A DNA stretch of 64,000 nucleotides, taken from positions 17,802 through 81,801 of the forward strand of contig CACVKW010000964.1 in assembly GCA_902749685.1 (NCBI GenBank), given 5' to 3'. This document shows positions 46,140 to 55,691 of this stretch, piece after piece; positions within the stretch are counted from its first letter, which is position 1, and the number at the start of each line of letters is the position of its first letter. The position numbers and the translations under genes are program-made. This stretch comes from Olavius sp. associated proteobacterium Delta 1. GTDB taxonomy: Bacteria > Desulfobacterota > Desulfobacteria > Desulfobacterales > JAFDCJ01. The notes beneath the pieces were generated by a model. The model was not told the origin of the DNA. It did no database searches and saw only the letters and a list, made by a program, of their open reading frames with translations.

Positions 46140-46985
46140 TCAGCTTATGTTAAATACTCTATAATTGCCACTAAAGGGACATTTAAAATCAAGACGAGTG
46201 GCTTTCAGTTTCATGCCCTCAGTATTCTTGTTGCCCTCACCGTAACGCGGGTCGCCCATCACGGGGAAGCCGATCATTTCAAAATGACGGCGGATCTGGT
46301 GCTTTCTGCCCGTACGGATGATGATGTCCACTGTCGTGGTGTTCGACGATGGGTCATAGTCGAGCGGCTGGTACACGGTGGTGGCAGGTTTATCATCCAG
46401 CGGGATTTGAATTGTATCCTCAGGATTCTTCTGAGCCAGGTTGCCGAGTACCTGCGCCCGGTAATGTTTGACTATCGATTTATCCTGAAACAGGCGCGAC
46501 AGCTTGCCGGCAGCCCCTTTATCATGGGCCACCAGTAAAATACCAGCTGCTTCACGATCCAGGCGATGTATCAAAAAGACTTTGCGTTTGTTTCTGAAAA
46601 AAAGTTCCACTCCGCGCATCAGCGAGCAATGATCCCCGTAGCTGGTGCCCTGGGTCACCAAACCGGCCGGCTTGAACCACACGCTGTAACGCTTTTGATC
46701 GCTGATGCATTTCGCCGGGGACGGCTTTAATGCCAGCAAATTTTCATCGTAATACAAGCACAGGCTATCACCTGCCTTGAGGGTAGCCGTTGCCCGCCGA
46801 ATTCGATATGGTTTGCCTTTTGACTTTTTTAACCAGACGGCCCCCTTGTTCATAGCGTCTTTGATTTTGATTTTTGAAATGTCGCTGTACCTGGCCAGAA
46901 ATTCAACGGCTGTTTTAGGATCATCGAGTGTGACGATTTTCTTGAGTGAAAATTTTGGCAATTGATTATTTAAGCTCACAGACAT
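46140..46985 (-). CDS. RluA family pseudouridine synthase
   Basis: 281 residues. The catalytic motif HRLDREAAG with the conserved Asp is present, as are the downstream GRKHQIRRHFEMIGFPVMGD and RYGEG motifs of RluA-type synthases. A short S4-like N-terminal region is visible (FLARYSDISKIKIKDAM). It isomerises uridine to pseudouridine in rRNA or tRNA; the target site cannot be told. Confidence 0.87.
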   Translation of the reverse strand: MSVSLNNQLPKFSLKKIVTLDDPKTAVEFLARYSDISKIKIKDAMNKGAVWLKKSKGKPYRIRRATATLKAGDSLCLYYDENLLALKPSPAKCISDQKRYSVWFKPAGLVTQGTSYGDHCSLMRGVELFFRNKRKVFLIHRLDREAAGILLVAHDKGAAGKLSRLFQDKSIVKHYRAQVLGNLAQKNPEDTIQIPLDDKPATTVYQPLDYDPSSNTTTVDIIIRTGRKHQIRRHFEMIGFPVMGDPRYGEGNKNTEGMKLKATRLDFKCPFSGNYRVFNIS

Positions 46986-47439
46986 TGACCTAACCCTAAC
47001 ATTGCATAAATTCTTGTCATCTAGCCTGGCCGTTATGTCTGAGATCGTTGCTTTTCCCGGGCAGATGCTGGATGCTTGTCGGAGCGGAGCGGAGATCCCG
47101 TTTCAGCGGGGATACTTGATGCTGGATATCTAACAGTACACTATCGGTGAATTTAAACGACATCCAGTATCCAGAAACCAGAATCCAGGATCAGCCAATA
47201 CTTTCAATGGTCTTCATTGCAGCAGCTAAGTTGGATTTCAAAAATTTATGCAACTATAGGGCTAATTTAAGCATCAAACTGACCGCTTCAAAGGGTGCGG
47301 CTTAGCTGAAAGCATGCTTTTATATAAAACGACTAAATAAGCCATCAGCCTTATACCCAAAACCCTATACCCCTTGCGCGTTCGACCTTCCACTCTATAC
47401 TCCTTCAATTAACGATTTTTTAAGGGCGGATTAATCGGA
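46986..47439. other. Intergenic region with heptamer words
   Basis: About 450 bp without a credible gene. GATGCTGGATGC at about 47066-47077 and TGATGCTGGATATC at about 47117-47130 face CATCCAGTATCC and CCAGAATCCAGG at 47162-47191 in inverse orientation, the same words as the arrays at 26.8 and 29.0 kb. A short ATCCC/GGGAT hairpin lies at about 47095-47113. Confidence 0.55.
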
Positions 47440-48864
47440 TTATTCAGGAAGCGCTGCTAATACATTCGCAATAAACTCATCTGAATTCCAGGATTTGCGA
47501 TCGGAGGTGGCGCCAAAGCGGACCAGGACCAGTTTTTCGGAAGGAATGATGATGACTTTTTGCTCCTGAAATCCTGATGCAGCAAAAGCATCCCGCGGCG
47601 CGCTGGGCCACCTTCGATCCGTCGGATCCGAGGGGGATCCGGCGTTTAACCAAAAAAGAGCACCGTACTCGCCCCGGGGATGTTGCGGCGTTGGAGAGGT
47701 GGAATATTTTACCCAGCCCGGGGGGAGAATCCGTTCACCCTGCCAGACACCGTCTTGAAGATACAGCAGACCAAATCTGGCCCAGTCCCGTGGTGTCGCA
47801 AAAGTGTAGGATGATCCCACAAAGGTACCGGATGCGTCCGCTTCCATAACTGCACTGTACATGCCTATTTTGTGAAATAATTCGTCGCGAATAAAGGTAT
47901 AGTAGTTCGGGTAGTTTTTTTCAGCCGTCTGCCGGACGATGCGGGCGATAATATTGGCCGAGCCGCTGGAATAATTCCATCTGGCATCGGGTTTTGCGAC
48001 CACGGGTTGGCCCGCGGCGTAAGCCGCAAAATCATAACTTTCAAACAACATTCGCGTCGTGTCATCAGGCGGCAGGTAAAGCTCTTCAAATTTAAGCCCG
48101 TCGCTCATGCGCAACAGTTGATCGATTGTAATTTCCCGGCGCGGGTTGCCGTCGTTTTGCCATTCTGCTACCGGCGCCGGCGCTTTGATATCCAGCCACC
48201 GGTTTTTTACCTGAATCCCGACCAGCGCGTTGGTCACACTTTTGCTCATTGACCAACCCAAAAGCGACATATCTTTATGGAACCCGTCGGCATACCGCTC
48301 AGCTGCGAGTCGTCCGTCATAAACCACGATTATGGCGCGCGTTTTTTTCGGTTTATCGGGTCCGGACTCGCCAAAGGCGACATCCAGAGCCTTTTGTAGT
48401 TTAGCGCGATCAAGGCCCAGCGAGGCGGGATCCACCGGTCCCTGGCTGCCCTCCGGCCAGGGTAAATCATCCCGCCGAGCGGGTTGGACACCTGCGGCTG
48501 GGTGCTTATAAAAGGTTTGCTGGCGCATTTTTTCTTCGGTAGCTCCAATTACCAGGGAACATCCGCAACCTTCACGGTAAATAGCTGTTGAATTGAATAG
48601 ACCCAAGTAATCTGCGCTGACAGTTTTATTTTCGCTATTCACCCGCCAGGCAACGGGTTTCAGCAGTGGGTCTATCGGGGCAACATCTTCCTGATACACG
48701 ATTTCCGGATCTCGCTGGGAAATAAAGGTGCTGGAACAAAGGTACTTCGCCGTAATACCTGTTCCTACGGGAAGCGCCTGGCTTAAAAACCAGGCAACGG
48801 CACCAAGCATCACTATCAAAACGACTCCGATCCCGATCAAGCCTATTTTTAACCAGCGTTTCAT
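47440..48864 (-). CDS. Serine hydrolase of the beta-lactamase/PBP class C family
   Basis: The 474-residue protein has an N-terminal membrane anchor (about 5-28). The SxxK box reads SMSK within LLGWSMSKSVTNA, and the second box is YSSGSAN. Members are periplasmic or membrane-anchored esterases, peptidases or penicillin-binding-like proteins, and the substrate is unknown. It is a single gene with no operon partner. Confidence 0.85.
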   Translation of the reverse strand: MKRWLKIGLIGIGVVLIVMLGAVAWFLSQALPVGTGITAKYLCSSTFISQRDPEIVYQEDVAPIDPLLKPVAWRVNSENKTVSADYLGLFNSTAIYREGCGCSLVIGATEEKMRQQTFYKHPAAGVQPARRDDLPWPEGSQGPVDPASLGLDRAKLQKALDVAFGESGPDKPKKTRAIIVVYDGRLAAERYADGFHKDMSLLGWSMSKSVTNALVGIQVKNRWLDIKAPAPVAEWQNDGNPRREITIDQLLRMSDGLKFEELYLPPDDTTRMLFESYDFAAYAAGQPVVAKPDARWNYSSGSANIIARIVRQTAEKNYPNYYTFIRDELFHKIGMYSAVMEADASGTFVGSSYTFATPRDWARFGLLYLQDGVWQGERILPPGWVKYSTSPTPQHPRGEYGALFWLNAGSPSDPTDRRWPSAPRDAFAASGFQEQKVIIIPSEKLVLVRFGATSDRKSWNSDEFIANVLAALPE

Positions 48865-48901
48865 ATCGGACTCCTTTATAACGATAGCATGTGTAAAAGT
48901 C

Positions 48902-48963
48902 AGCGTTGCCGCTGGCTAAAAAACCGGCCAGTCAGGTCGAAAAAAAAAGACTTTGGCAACGCT
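48902..48963. repeat. Nested inverted repeat upstream of the serine hydrolase
   Basis: AGCGTTGCC (48902-48910) pairs with GGCAACGCT (48955-48963), and CTGGC (48912-48916) with GCCAG (48927-48931) inside. It lies 38 bp upstream of the serine hydrolase start, in a 341-bp gap with no credible gene, and could be an operator or a leader structure. Confidence 0.45.
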
Positions 48964-49205
48964 GGGCCTGATACAAATATAAAAAGCGAATATAGAAGAA
49001 CAACCTGCGGATGTCAAAGGGCTTATTGTACAGCTCGAATAATCTACCAGCCCCGGCTTGGCACAAGATCTCCACCGGATGCGGGGAAAGGCAAAAACAC
49101 GTCAGTACTTTCTACCCGGGTGCCGCAAATCAGTTGCCGCATTTTACTGATGGGCTGAATGTTACCACCGCCCTGGTTTGAACAAATCCGGGGCTGGTGG
49201 CAGGT

Positions 49206-52130
49206 TTAATCGGTGTTCGACTCGGCAGATACGCTGACTGCAATCATCTGCTGGTGCAAAATATATTTAAGCAAGGATTTTGCTTTGAGGTCGGCGGGGT
49301 TTATTTCCAGTGATTCTTTAAGATATGCCCGGGCTTCATCATTTTTATTCAACTGATAGCTGACCAGGCCCAAATTGTACATCAGAGATCCGGTTTTCCT
49401 TAGTTCGGCGGCTCTCAAAAACATATCTAGTGCTGCTTGAAATTCACCTTGCCGGGCTTTTTGGCTGCCGGAGGAAACGTAAAAATTGAAAATATCTTCC
49501 GCATCTTTTTGTTTGGCCAGGCGATTTTGAAGGAGGTGGTAGACTTTTTCAAGCTCCGGTTGCGCAGGGTTCAGCTCCAACGATTTTTTAACACTGGCCA
49601 CAGCTTGGGCCAGGTTGTTGCGGACGGCATATATTTTACCGAGGTATTCGAAGGCCTGATGGTTTTCAGAATTTATGGTGACGACCTGTTGAAAAGCTGA
49701 TTGAGCGGCTGCAAATTTTTTGAGCTGCCACAATGCCAATCCGAGTCCGAAATAGGCTTCCTCCGAGCCGGGCCGGTCCGCGAGGGCATTTTGAAACAGG
49801 ATCTCTGATTTTAGGTATTGTTTCCTTTTGAACGCTTTGCGGCCCAAGAGGATCAGGGCTTGAGCTTCGGCAATATTCAAGGCCGTTGGATCATAGTCCG
49901 GATCCAATTCCACCGCCACTTCGAGGGCCCGCTGTGCCCTGTCGACTTCACCGCTGATGCTCAGCGCTGTGGCCAGGGACCACGCTGCCTGTTTGTCGCT
50001 GCGCCCCAGCATCAATGCCCTTTGATACTGCCGGGCGGCGGTTTTATAGTCGCCGGCTTCAAAAAATCGGTCACCGGTTTTTAGATACGTTTGAGGCTGA
50101 CCCAGTTTAGCGATACCCTCCTTTAAAACCGCATCGTCAATGAACTCTGGGAGATCTTTATCAGCGGTAAAGATATCAAGATCGTATATCGGCTCATACT
50201 CCACCGACGGCACGGCCGACGGCACCGGCGCCGCAACGCGATACACCCGGTAGCTCGAATTCTGGTAAGCCAGGCTGAAATGCTGCAGCCGATCCGGTAA
50301 AAATTGGAACAAAAAAGCCGCACTGTCGGTTCTCAGCGGATTCGCATCCGCCAGATACCTGATACTGCCGGGACCGCCGTTCAGGACCATGTTGACCTGA
50401 TAGACAAAAAGGCCGACCTCGAAGCGGCGGCAAAGCTCATAAAATTGCGTTTCGTCCTGGTAAATTGTGCGGTATACCAGTTTAACTTTATCCCGCAGAA
50501 GCTTTGACTCGAATTTGGAGTGGAGGGTCACGGGATGCCCGGTGTAGGCTGCTACTGACGGCCCCAACTCGAATGTGGTCAGAACGGCCGTGTCTTTTGC
50601 GGTATCCGTCCTGATAAAAGAAATTAAACTGTTCAGATCATTTTGATTCGGACGAAACGCCATCAGACTAAAGCGAGGCAGCAGAAAAATCTGAACAACA
50701 AGGGCTGCCCCCAAGCCGGCATACAGTGTGTATCTGAAATGGTTTTGCTTGACGCGGGTTAAGGCCCCCATGGACAATGCCAGGAAGAAAACCGCAAATA
50801 CGCTCATGCGGTGAATCATCAGAAAGAGGAAGAACGTCCCCAGCGTCAAAAATGCAATCATCAATTCGTAGGTGCCGGCTTCTTTTTTTAGCCGTTTAAA
50901 AAATATGATTCCGGCACCGATGGGCCCGAAGACCAAACTTGCGGCCAGCATGATGGGCAATTCGATCAACTGCGGACTGACAAATGCCGATGTCCACATG
51001 GCCTTGGCCTCGAAGGGTAAACTGCCGGAGACTTGCGGCAGCACACCCAAAAATTTCAATTTGTAGGATAGCAGACCATAAACATGGGAATAGGTTCCCA
51101 AATAACCCTGTATGACAAGGGAGGCACCCAAAAACCCCAGGATCCCCAGGCCGGCGGCCATTGCGCTTGATCGGTTCGAGTCGTTGCGGCGCAGACTGAT
51201 CCATGACAGCGCCAACAGGGCATAGCCTAGCATTAATGCCGGCGAGACAACGAAATATTTAGCCCGCAATACCGGTATCAGCAATGATGCCGCCAGCATA
51301 AAAGCGACAAATACCAGCATGCTCCTGCGCGGCAGGTTTTCATTCAGCCCCAATAGATATGCGGCTGCCAGAGCGGCCGCAAAAACAGAAAGATAAAGCT
51401 GGGTGACATGCCAGGCCAAAAGGGCAATCACCAGCAGAAGGGATCCCAGTGCGGCAACCAGCGGCCGATCCTGACGCAAACAGGAAAGGAAACAGCCAAA
51501 ACTGAAGAAAATAAACGGCAGGGCAAAATCTTCCCTGATGTAACCACCGCCGGCCGATCTTGCCAGACTGGCCAGAGCGAATCCATAAATGACGGCACAC
51601 AGAAAAGCGATGGAATTCGAGCGCCAGGCGACATTGCCTGCCAAAAAAACGGCCAGGACCGACAGGGTTGAAAAAATCATTGCAAAATACACCGCAAAAA
51701 GATGCGGCGGCATGTTTGAAAAAAACAGGCGGTAAATATAACCGGCAACGTGTTCCATGACGGGAGTAATGTAGCGCGCGGTATCCAGGCCTTCCGGGTA
51801 CTGAATGTCGTGGTCCACCGCGGGGATTTTTTGGCCTTGTGCGATCATCAAAAAATGCCGGTAATGAAATGCGGATTCAGTCCAGAAGAAACTTTGCCCA
51901 TTCTGCGGGTCAAAATACGGCAGCCGGCTGAGAAGATGTATTTTGTAGGACGCAACCCCGGCCAAAAGCAGCACCAGCATCAGGCCGATCAGGAATTTTC
52001 TAAGAATTGGTGAAAACCCTGGATCGTCCCCCTTGAAAGCGCGCCCGATCGACCCGATCAGGGCGGCCCCGGTGGGTGCAGACGGCGGAGATTCATTTTT
52101 TTGAATATGTTTTTCTTTTTTCTTTTTCAT
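49206..52130 (-). CDS. Large membrane protein, STT3-like glycosyltransferase with C-terminal TPR region
   Basis: About 974 residues. The first 500 form a multi-helix membrane region resembling GT-C/oligosaccharyltransferase-type enzymes (HYRHFLMIAQGQKIPAVDHD, and the conserved PVMEHVAGYIYRL and GGGYIREDFALP). A soluble periplasmic-type domain follows at about 510-660, then TPR repeats from about 680 to 955. A transfer of lipid-linked sugars is plausible from architecture but not proven. The ATG at 52130 (MKKKKEKHI) is preferred over 52172. It has no partner glycan genes nearby. Confidence 0.65.
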   Translation of the reverse strand: MKKKKEKHIQKNESPPSAPTGAALIGSIGRAFKGDDPGFSPILRKFLIGLMLVLLLAGVASYKIHLLSRLPYFDPQNGQSFFWTESAFHYRHFLMIAQGQKIPAVDHDIQYPEGLDTARYITPVMEHVAGYIYRLFFSNMPPHLFAVYFAMIFSTLSVLAVFLAGNVAWRSNSIAFLCAVIYGFALASLARSAGGGYIREDFALPFIFFSFGCFLSCLRQDRPLVAALGSLLLVIALLAWHVTQLYLSVFAAALAAAYLLGLNENLPRRSMLVFVAFMLAASLLIPVLRAKYFVVSPALMLGYALLALSWISLRRNDSNRSSAMAAGLGILGFLGASLVIQGYLGTYSHVYGLLSYKLKFLGVLPQVSGSLPFEAKAMWTSAFVSPQLIELPIMLAASLVFGPIGAGIIFFKRLKKEAGTYELMIAFLTLGTFFLFLMIHRMSVFAVFFLALSMGALTRVKQNHFRYTLYAGLGAALVVQIFLLPRFSLMAFRPNQNDLNSLISFIRTDTAKDTAVLTTFELGPSVAAYTGHPVTLHSKFESKLLRDKVKLVYRTIYQDETQFYELCRRFEVGLFVYQVNMVLNGGPGSIRYLADANPLRTDSAAFLFQFLPDRLQHFSLAYQNSSYRVYRVAAPVPSAVPSVEYEPIYDLDIFTADKDLPEFIDDAVLKEGIAKLGQPQTYLKTGDRFFEAGDYKTAARQYQRALMLGRSDKQAAWSLATALSISGEVDRAQRALEVAVELDPDYDPTALNIAEAQALILLGRKAFKRKQYLKSEILFQNALADRPGSEEAYFGLGLALWQLKKFAAAQSAFQQVVTINSENHQAFEYLGKIYAVRNNLAQAVASVKKSLELNPAQPELEKVYHLLQNRLAKQKDAEDIFNFYVSSGSQKARQGEFQAALDMFLRAAELRKTGSLMYNLGLVSYQLNKNDEARAYLKESLEINPADLKAKSLLKYILHQQMIAVSVSAESNTD

Positions 52131-52486
52131 GCGCCCAGTATGAACGGGATATTCCCATAGAAGCAATTGCAATTACCCCAAGAGTCAGCTGCAAAAAATG
52201 AACCAGGTATAGTACGATATTCAGATCGCCTGAATAACCCTAAAAAGGAGTCGATTATTTGGACGCGATCTAGATTTATTCGTGCCAAATTGAGGGATTA
52301 AAGGATCAAACCAATAATTTAAAATCAGGTTGAATTCCTTTAATTGCTAATTTCGAGAATGGCAACCTGAGAGATTTCGTCAATATTATGACAATCGGTT
52401 CGATCTTGCTAAATCCGGTGAAATGCGTTATCGAGCTATTTGGTTCCAACCATAACCGAATTTATCGTGGAGGGTTTTTAGCGGGC
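52131..52486. other. Intergenic region between divergent genes
   Basis: AT-rich gap holding promoters for the divergent membrane-protein and hydrolase genes. The hydrolase frame extends upstream to 52388 but without a ribosome binding site. No RNA gene or repeat was recognised. Confidence 0.35.
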
Positions 52487-53440
52487 ATGAATCTCATCGA
52501 TCCCCAAGTCTTTGATCCGGCAAATATTGATTCCGCAACAGCGGAATTAAATTCAAAAATTGATAAAGAACTCTCGGCCTTGCCGCCGATTTACACGTTC
52601 CGGCCACAGGATATACGAGCTGCACGTGCCGCCGGCAATTCCATCTGGGGGCCGATTCGACATGTTGCTGAAGCTCAAGATCGTATGATTGCAGGACCGG
52701 CCGGCGAAATTTCCCTGCGGGTAATTGTTCCGGACAAGGTTCAGGCCGTCTATCTGCATATGCATGGCGGCGGATTTATGCTCGGTCAGGCGGACCACTT
52801 CGATGAATTGCTCAACACCATCGCGCAACGATGTCGCGCGGCCGTGGTCAGCGTGGATTACCGCCTGGCACCTGAAAATCCTTACCCCGCCGGCCCGGAT
52901 GACTGTGAAGCCGCTGCCGTCTGGTTGGTGGATAACTGCCTGGCTGAATTCGGCTCAAAAAAACTTTTTATCGGCGGAGAGTCCGCTGGAGCGAACCTGG
53001 CGGCCCTAACCCTTCTGAGAATGCGTGACCGGCATGGATTCAGCGGGTTTTGCGGGGCGGTATTAACGTATGGCGTCTACGACCTGTCGATGACGCCCAG
53101 CGCCCGGAATTGGGGTGAAAGAAATTTGATTTTAACCACCAATTTAATCCGATGGTTCAATGAAAACTATGTTCCTTCCGGCAACTACACCAAACCCGAC
53201 ATTTCGCCCTTGTATGCCGATCTTCACGGGATGCCGGCGGCCCTGTTTACGGTCGGAACCCTGGATCCGCTGATTGACGATTCGCTGTTTATGCACATGC
53301 GCTGGCAGGCTGCCCGCAATCCTTCTGAACTGGCAATCTATCCCGGCGGCATCCATGCCTTTGACGCATTCCCGATTGAGCTTGCCCGCCAGGCAAATAC
53401 CCGGATGACAGAGTTTATCAATGGGTTGGCCAAGGAATAA
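52487..53440 (+). CDS. Alpha/beta hydrolase (HSL-type esterase)
   Basis: About 317 residues of the hormone-sensitive-lipase-like group. The oxyanion motif MHGGGFMLG and nucleophile motif GGESAGAN are clear, with the Asp in TLDPLIDD and His in PGGIHAFD. It hydrolyses esters, substrate unknown. The ATG at 52487 follows GGAGGG and fits the first conserved segment (MNLIDPQVFDP); the longer frame starting 52388 is possible. Likely monocistronic, before a transporter gene. Confidence 0.85.
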   Translation: MNLIDPQVFDPANIDSATAELNSKIDKELSALPPIYTFRPQDIRAARAAGNSIWGPIRHVAEAQDRMIAGPAGEISLRVIVPDKVQAVYLHMHGGGFMLGQADHFDELLNTIAQRCRAAVVSVDYRLAPENPYPAGPDDCEAAAVWLVDNCLAEFGSKKLFIGGESAGANLAALTLLRMRDRHGFSGFCGAVLTYGVYDLSMTPSARNWGERNLILTTNLIRWFNENYVPSGNYTKPDISPLYADLHGMPAALFTVGTLDPLIDDSLFMHMRWQAARNPSELAIYPGGIHAFDAFPIELARQANTRMTEFINGLAKE

Positions 53441-53539
53441 TTAATCCGCCCTGACAAACACTACGTAATTGGTGCTTATCCGTGTCCTTGTTTTGAATAG
53501 GCAAAAATTCTTAATTCGTCATTCTTAGGGGATCTTCTT

Positions 53540-54751
53540 ATTTTTCAGCGTTTTTCATCACCAGCATGGATATTGTTTTTGCTGTCTGCTTCGGTCGGTG
53601 TGGCCATGATCGGGCTGGGTATCGTCTGGCCCCTGGTGCCGGTATATGCCGTGGAACTGGGCGCCGGAGGATTTCAGGTGGGGCTGATCATCGCCAGCTT
53701 CAACCTGGCCCGGACATTTATTTACCCCCTGTCAGGACGCCTTTCGGATCGCTGGGGAAGAAAACCATTTATTACGATCGGACTTCTGCTTTACGCCCTG
53801 GTGTCGGTCTTTTATGTGATGGCTGCCCGGGTTGAAACCCTCATTTTGGTACGTCTGCTGCACGGACTGACATCGGTTCTGGTTGCTCCGGTTGCCATGG
53901 CCCTGGTGGCGGATATAGCACCCAAAAATCGGATGGGGCTCTACCTGGGAACCCAGAACATGGCGGTCATGCTCGGGTTGGGCATGGGACCTGTGGCCGG
54001 TGGAATCATTCGCGATTTTTTCGGGATGCATATGGCTTTTTATGCCATGGGCGGATTGGCGCTGCTGACCTTTTTTGGGGTTGCCGCCTTTTTACCCGGG
54101 GATCGTCAGCGCGGGCGCGACCAGAGCAGGCAGCCGCCCGCTCCCTTAAAAAGCCTTTTGAAGAATCGCATCATTCTGGGGCTATTTATGCTGCGCTTTT
54201 TTCTGGCGGCCGGCCAGGGAACGGTTTACACGTTTCTGCCGCTGTTCGCCTTACAAATTCAGCTTACCAGCGCCCAGGTCGGAATTATTCTCGGGGTAAA
54301 TATTTTTCTGATCGCATTTTTGCAGCGGCTTTGCGGAGGTTTGGCGGATCGAATAAACCCATTGTATATGATAATTGCCGGGTCGCTGATCTCCGGGATC
54401 GCCGTCTGGGGAATTCCGCTGGGTGAGGGCTTTGTAATGGTTTTGTCCTGTAATATCTTGATGGGAATCGGCAACGGCATCTCGATGCCCGGTGGCCTTG
54501 CGCTGACCGGCCGGGTGGGAAAATCCCTCGGAATGGGCTCCACCATGGGACTGACAGACACCGGCTGGAGCCTGGGGATGATAGTTTCCCCGATTATTTC
54601 AGGGGTGATTATGGACCGCCTGGGATTGACCAGCATTTTTTATGCCGGCGGAATCCTGATCATCATCGGTACGGCCCTGATGGCGGTCATCCTCAAAGGC
54701 TGCGGTAATGTTGCCGGGGCGTCGCAGACGGCAAATTTAGAAGACAATTGA
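53540..54751 (+). CDS. Major facilitator superfamily transporter
   Basis: About 400 residues with 12 helices and the loop motif GRLSDRWGRKPF. It resembles drug-efflux-type MFS proteins and the 22.1-kb transporter. The reading frame has no ATG before the first helix. A TTG occurs at 53573 and an ATT at 53540, the latter 7 bp after AGGGGA and preceding the conserved sequence RFSSPAWILFLLSA. I use the ATT start tentatively. It ends 11 bp before the GC-rich operon that faces it. Confidence 0.8.
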   Translation: MFQRFSSPAWILFLLSASVGVAMIGLGIVWPLVPVYAVELGAGGFQVGLIIASFNLARTFIYPLSGRLSDRWGRKPFITIGLLLYALVSVFYVMAARVETLILVRLLHGLTSVLVAPVAMALVADIAPKNRMGLYLGTQNMAVMLGLGMGPVAGGIIRDFFGMHMAFYAMGGLALLTFFGVAAFLPGDRQRGRDQSRQPPAPLKSLLKNRIILGLFMLRFFLAAGQGTVYTFLPLFALQIQLTSAQVGIILGVNIFLIAFLQRLCGGLADRINPLYMIIAGSLISGIAVWGIPLGEGFVMVLSCNILMGIGNGISMPGGLALTGRVGKSLGMGSTMGLTDTGWSLGMIVSPIISGVIMDRLGLTSIFYAGGILIIIGTALMAVILKGCGNVAGASQTANLEDN

Positions 54752-54761
54752 GCCCTGGCGC

Positions 54762-55682
54762 TCAGGGAGTTTGCACCCCGCTGGTGCCGACGAACACCGC
54801 ATACAGCGACTTGGTCGCGGTGATGAACAGACGGTTGCGCCGGGGCCCGCCGAAGGTCAGGTTGGATACGGTCTCGGGAATCTTGATCTTGCCCAGCAGG
54901 CTGCCGTCGGGCGCATAGCAGTGCACACCGTCTCCGGCGCTGGTCCAGATGTTGCCTTCCACGTCGATGCGGAAACCGTCGGGCAAGCCGGGCCCCACGT
55001 CGGTGAGCACGCGGCTGTTGCTGACGCTCCTGCCGTCCGCCGCCACGTCGTAGGCGCGGATATGGTGGGGCCCGTCCGGGTCGTGGCTGAAGCCGGAGTC
55101 CGCCACGTACAGGATGCTCTCATCGGACGAGAACGCCAGGCCGTTGGGTTTAACCATGTCCGTGACCATGACCGTGACCGCGCCGGTCTCGCCATCGGTG
55201 CGGTAGACGTAGCATCCGTCCTGTTCCGGTTCGGATTTATAGCCTTCGTAATCAGACAGGATGCCGTAGCTGGGGTCCGAGAACCAGATCGAGCCGTCGG
55301 ATTTCACGATTACATCGTTGGGCGAATTCAGGCGCCGGCCGTCGTGACGGTCGGCGACCACGGTGATCGAGCCGTCGGGCTCGGTCCTTTGAACATGGCG
55401 GTGGCCGTGGCAGCAGCTCACCAGGCGGCCCTGCCGATCGCGGGTGTTGCCGTTGATGTAGTTGGTTTGGGTGCGATAGACACTCACCCCCGCGTCCGGC
55501 ACCCAGCGCATCAGGCGCTGGGTGGGGATGTCCGACCACAACAGGTAGCCGCCGTCGTTGAACCACACCGGTCCCTCCGCCCAGCGGCAGCCGTCATAGA
55601 GCTGCTCGACCTCGGCGATGGGAACCGTCAGGTCGTAAAAGCGACGGTCCACGTATTCATAGCAATCTCCGACGATGGCCAT
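54762..55682 (-). CDS. SMP-30/gluconolactonase/LRE family lactonase
   Basis: The 306-residue protein has the six-bladed beta-propeller pattern of the family, with metal-site motifs EGPVWF, NSPNDVIV and PDGFRID. These enzymes hydrolyse sugar lactones such as gluconolactone or xylonolactone. It is the last gene of the sugar transporter operon, and its ribosome binding site overlaps the TAG stop of the permease (TAG GAG GAA ATC ATG). That suggests it processes the imported sugar or its oxidised lactone. The high GC content differs from the rest of the window. Confidence 0.87.
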   Translation of the reverse strand: MAIVGDCYEYVDRRFYDLTVPIAEVEQLYDGCRWAEGPVWFNDGGYLLWSDIPTQRLMRWVPDAGVSVYRTQTNYINGNTRDRQGRLVSCCHGHRHVQRTEPDGSITVVADRHDGRRLNSPNDVIVKSDGSIWFSDPSYGILSDYEGYKSEPEQDGCYVYRTDGETGAVTVMVTDMVKPNGLAFSSDESILYVADSGFSHDPDGPHHIRAYDVAADGRSVSNSRVLTDVGPGLPDGFRIDVEGNIWTSAGDGVHCYAPDGSLLGKIKIPETVSNLTFGGPRRNRLFITATKSLYAVFVGTSGVQTP

Positions 55683-55691
55683 GATTTCCTC

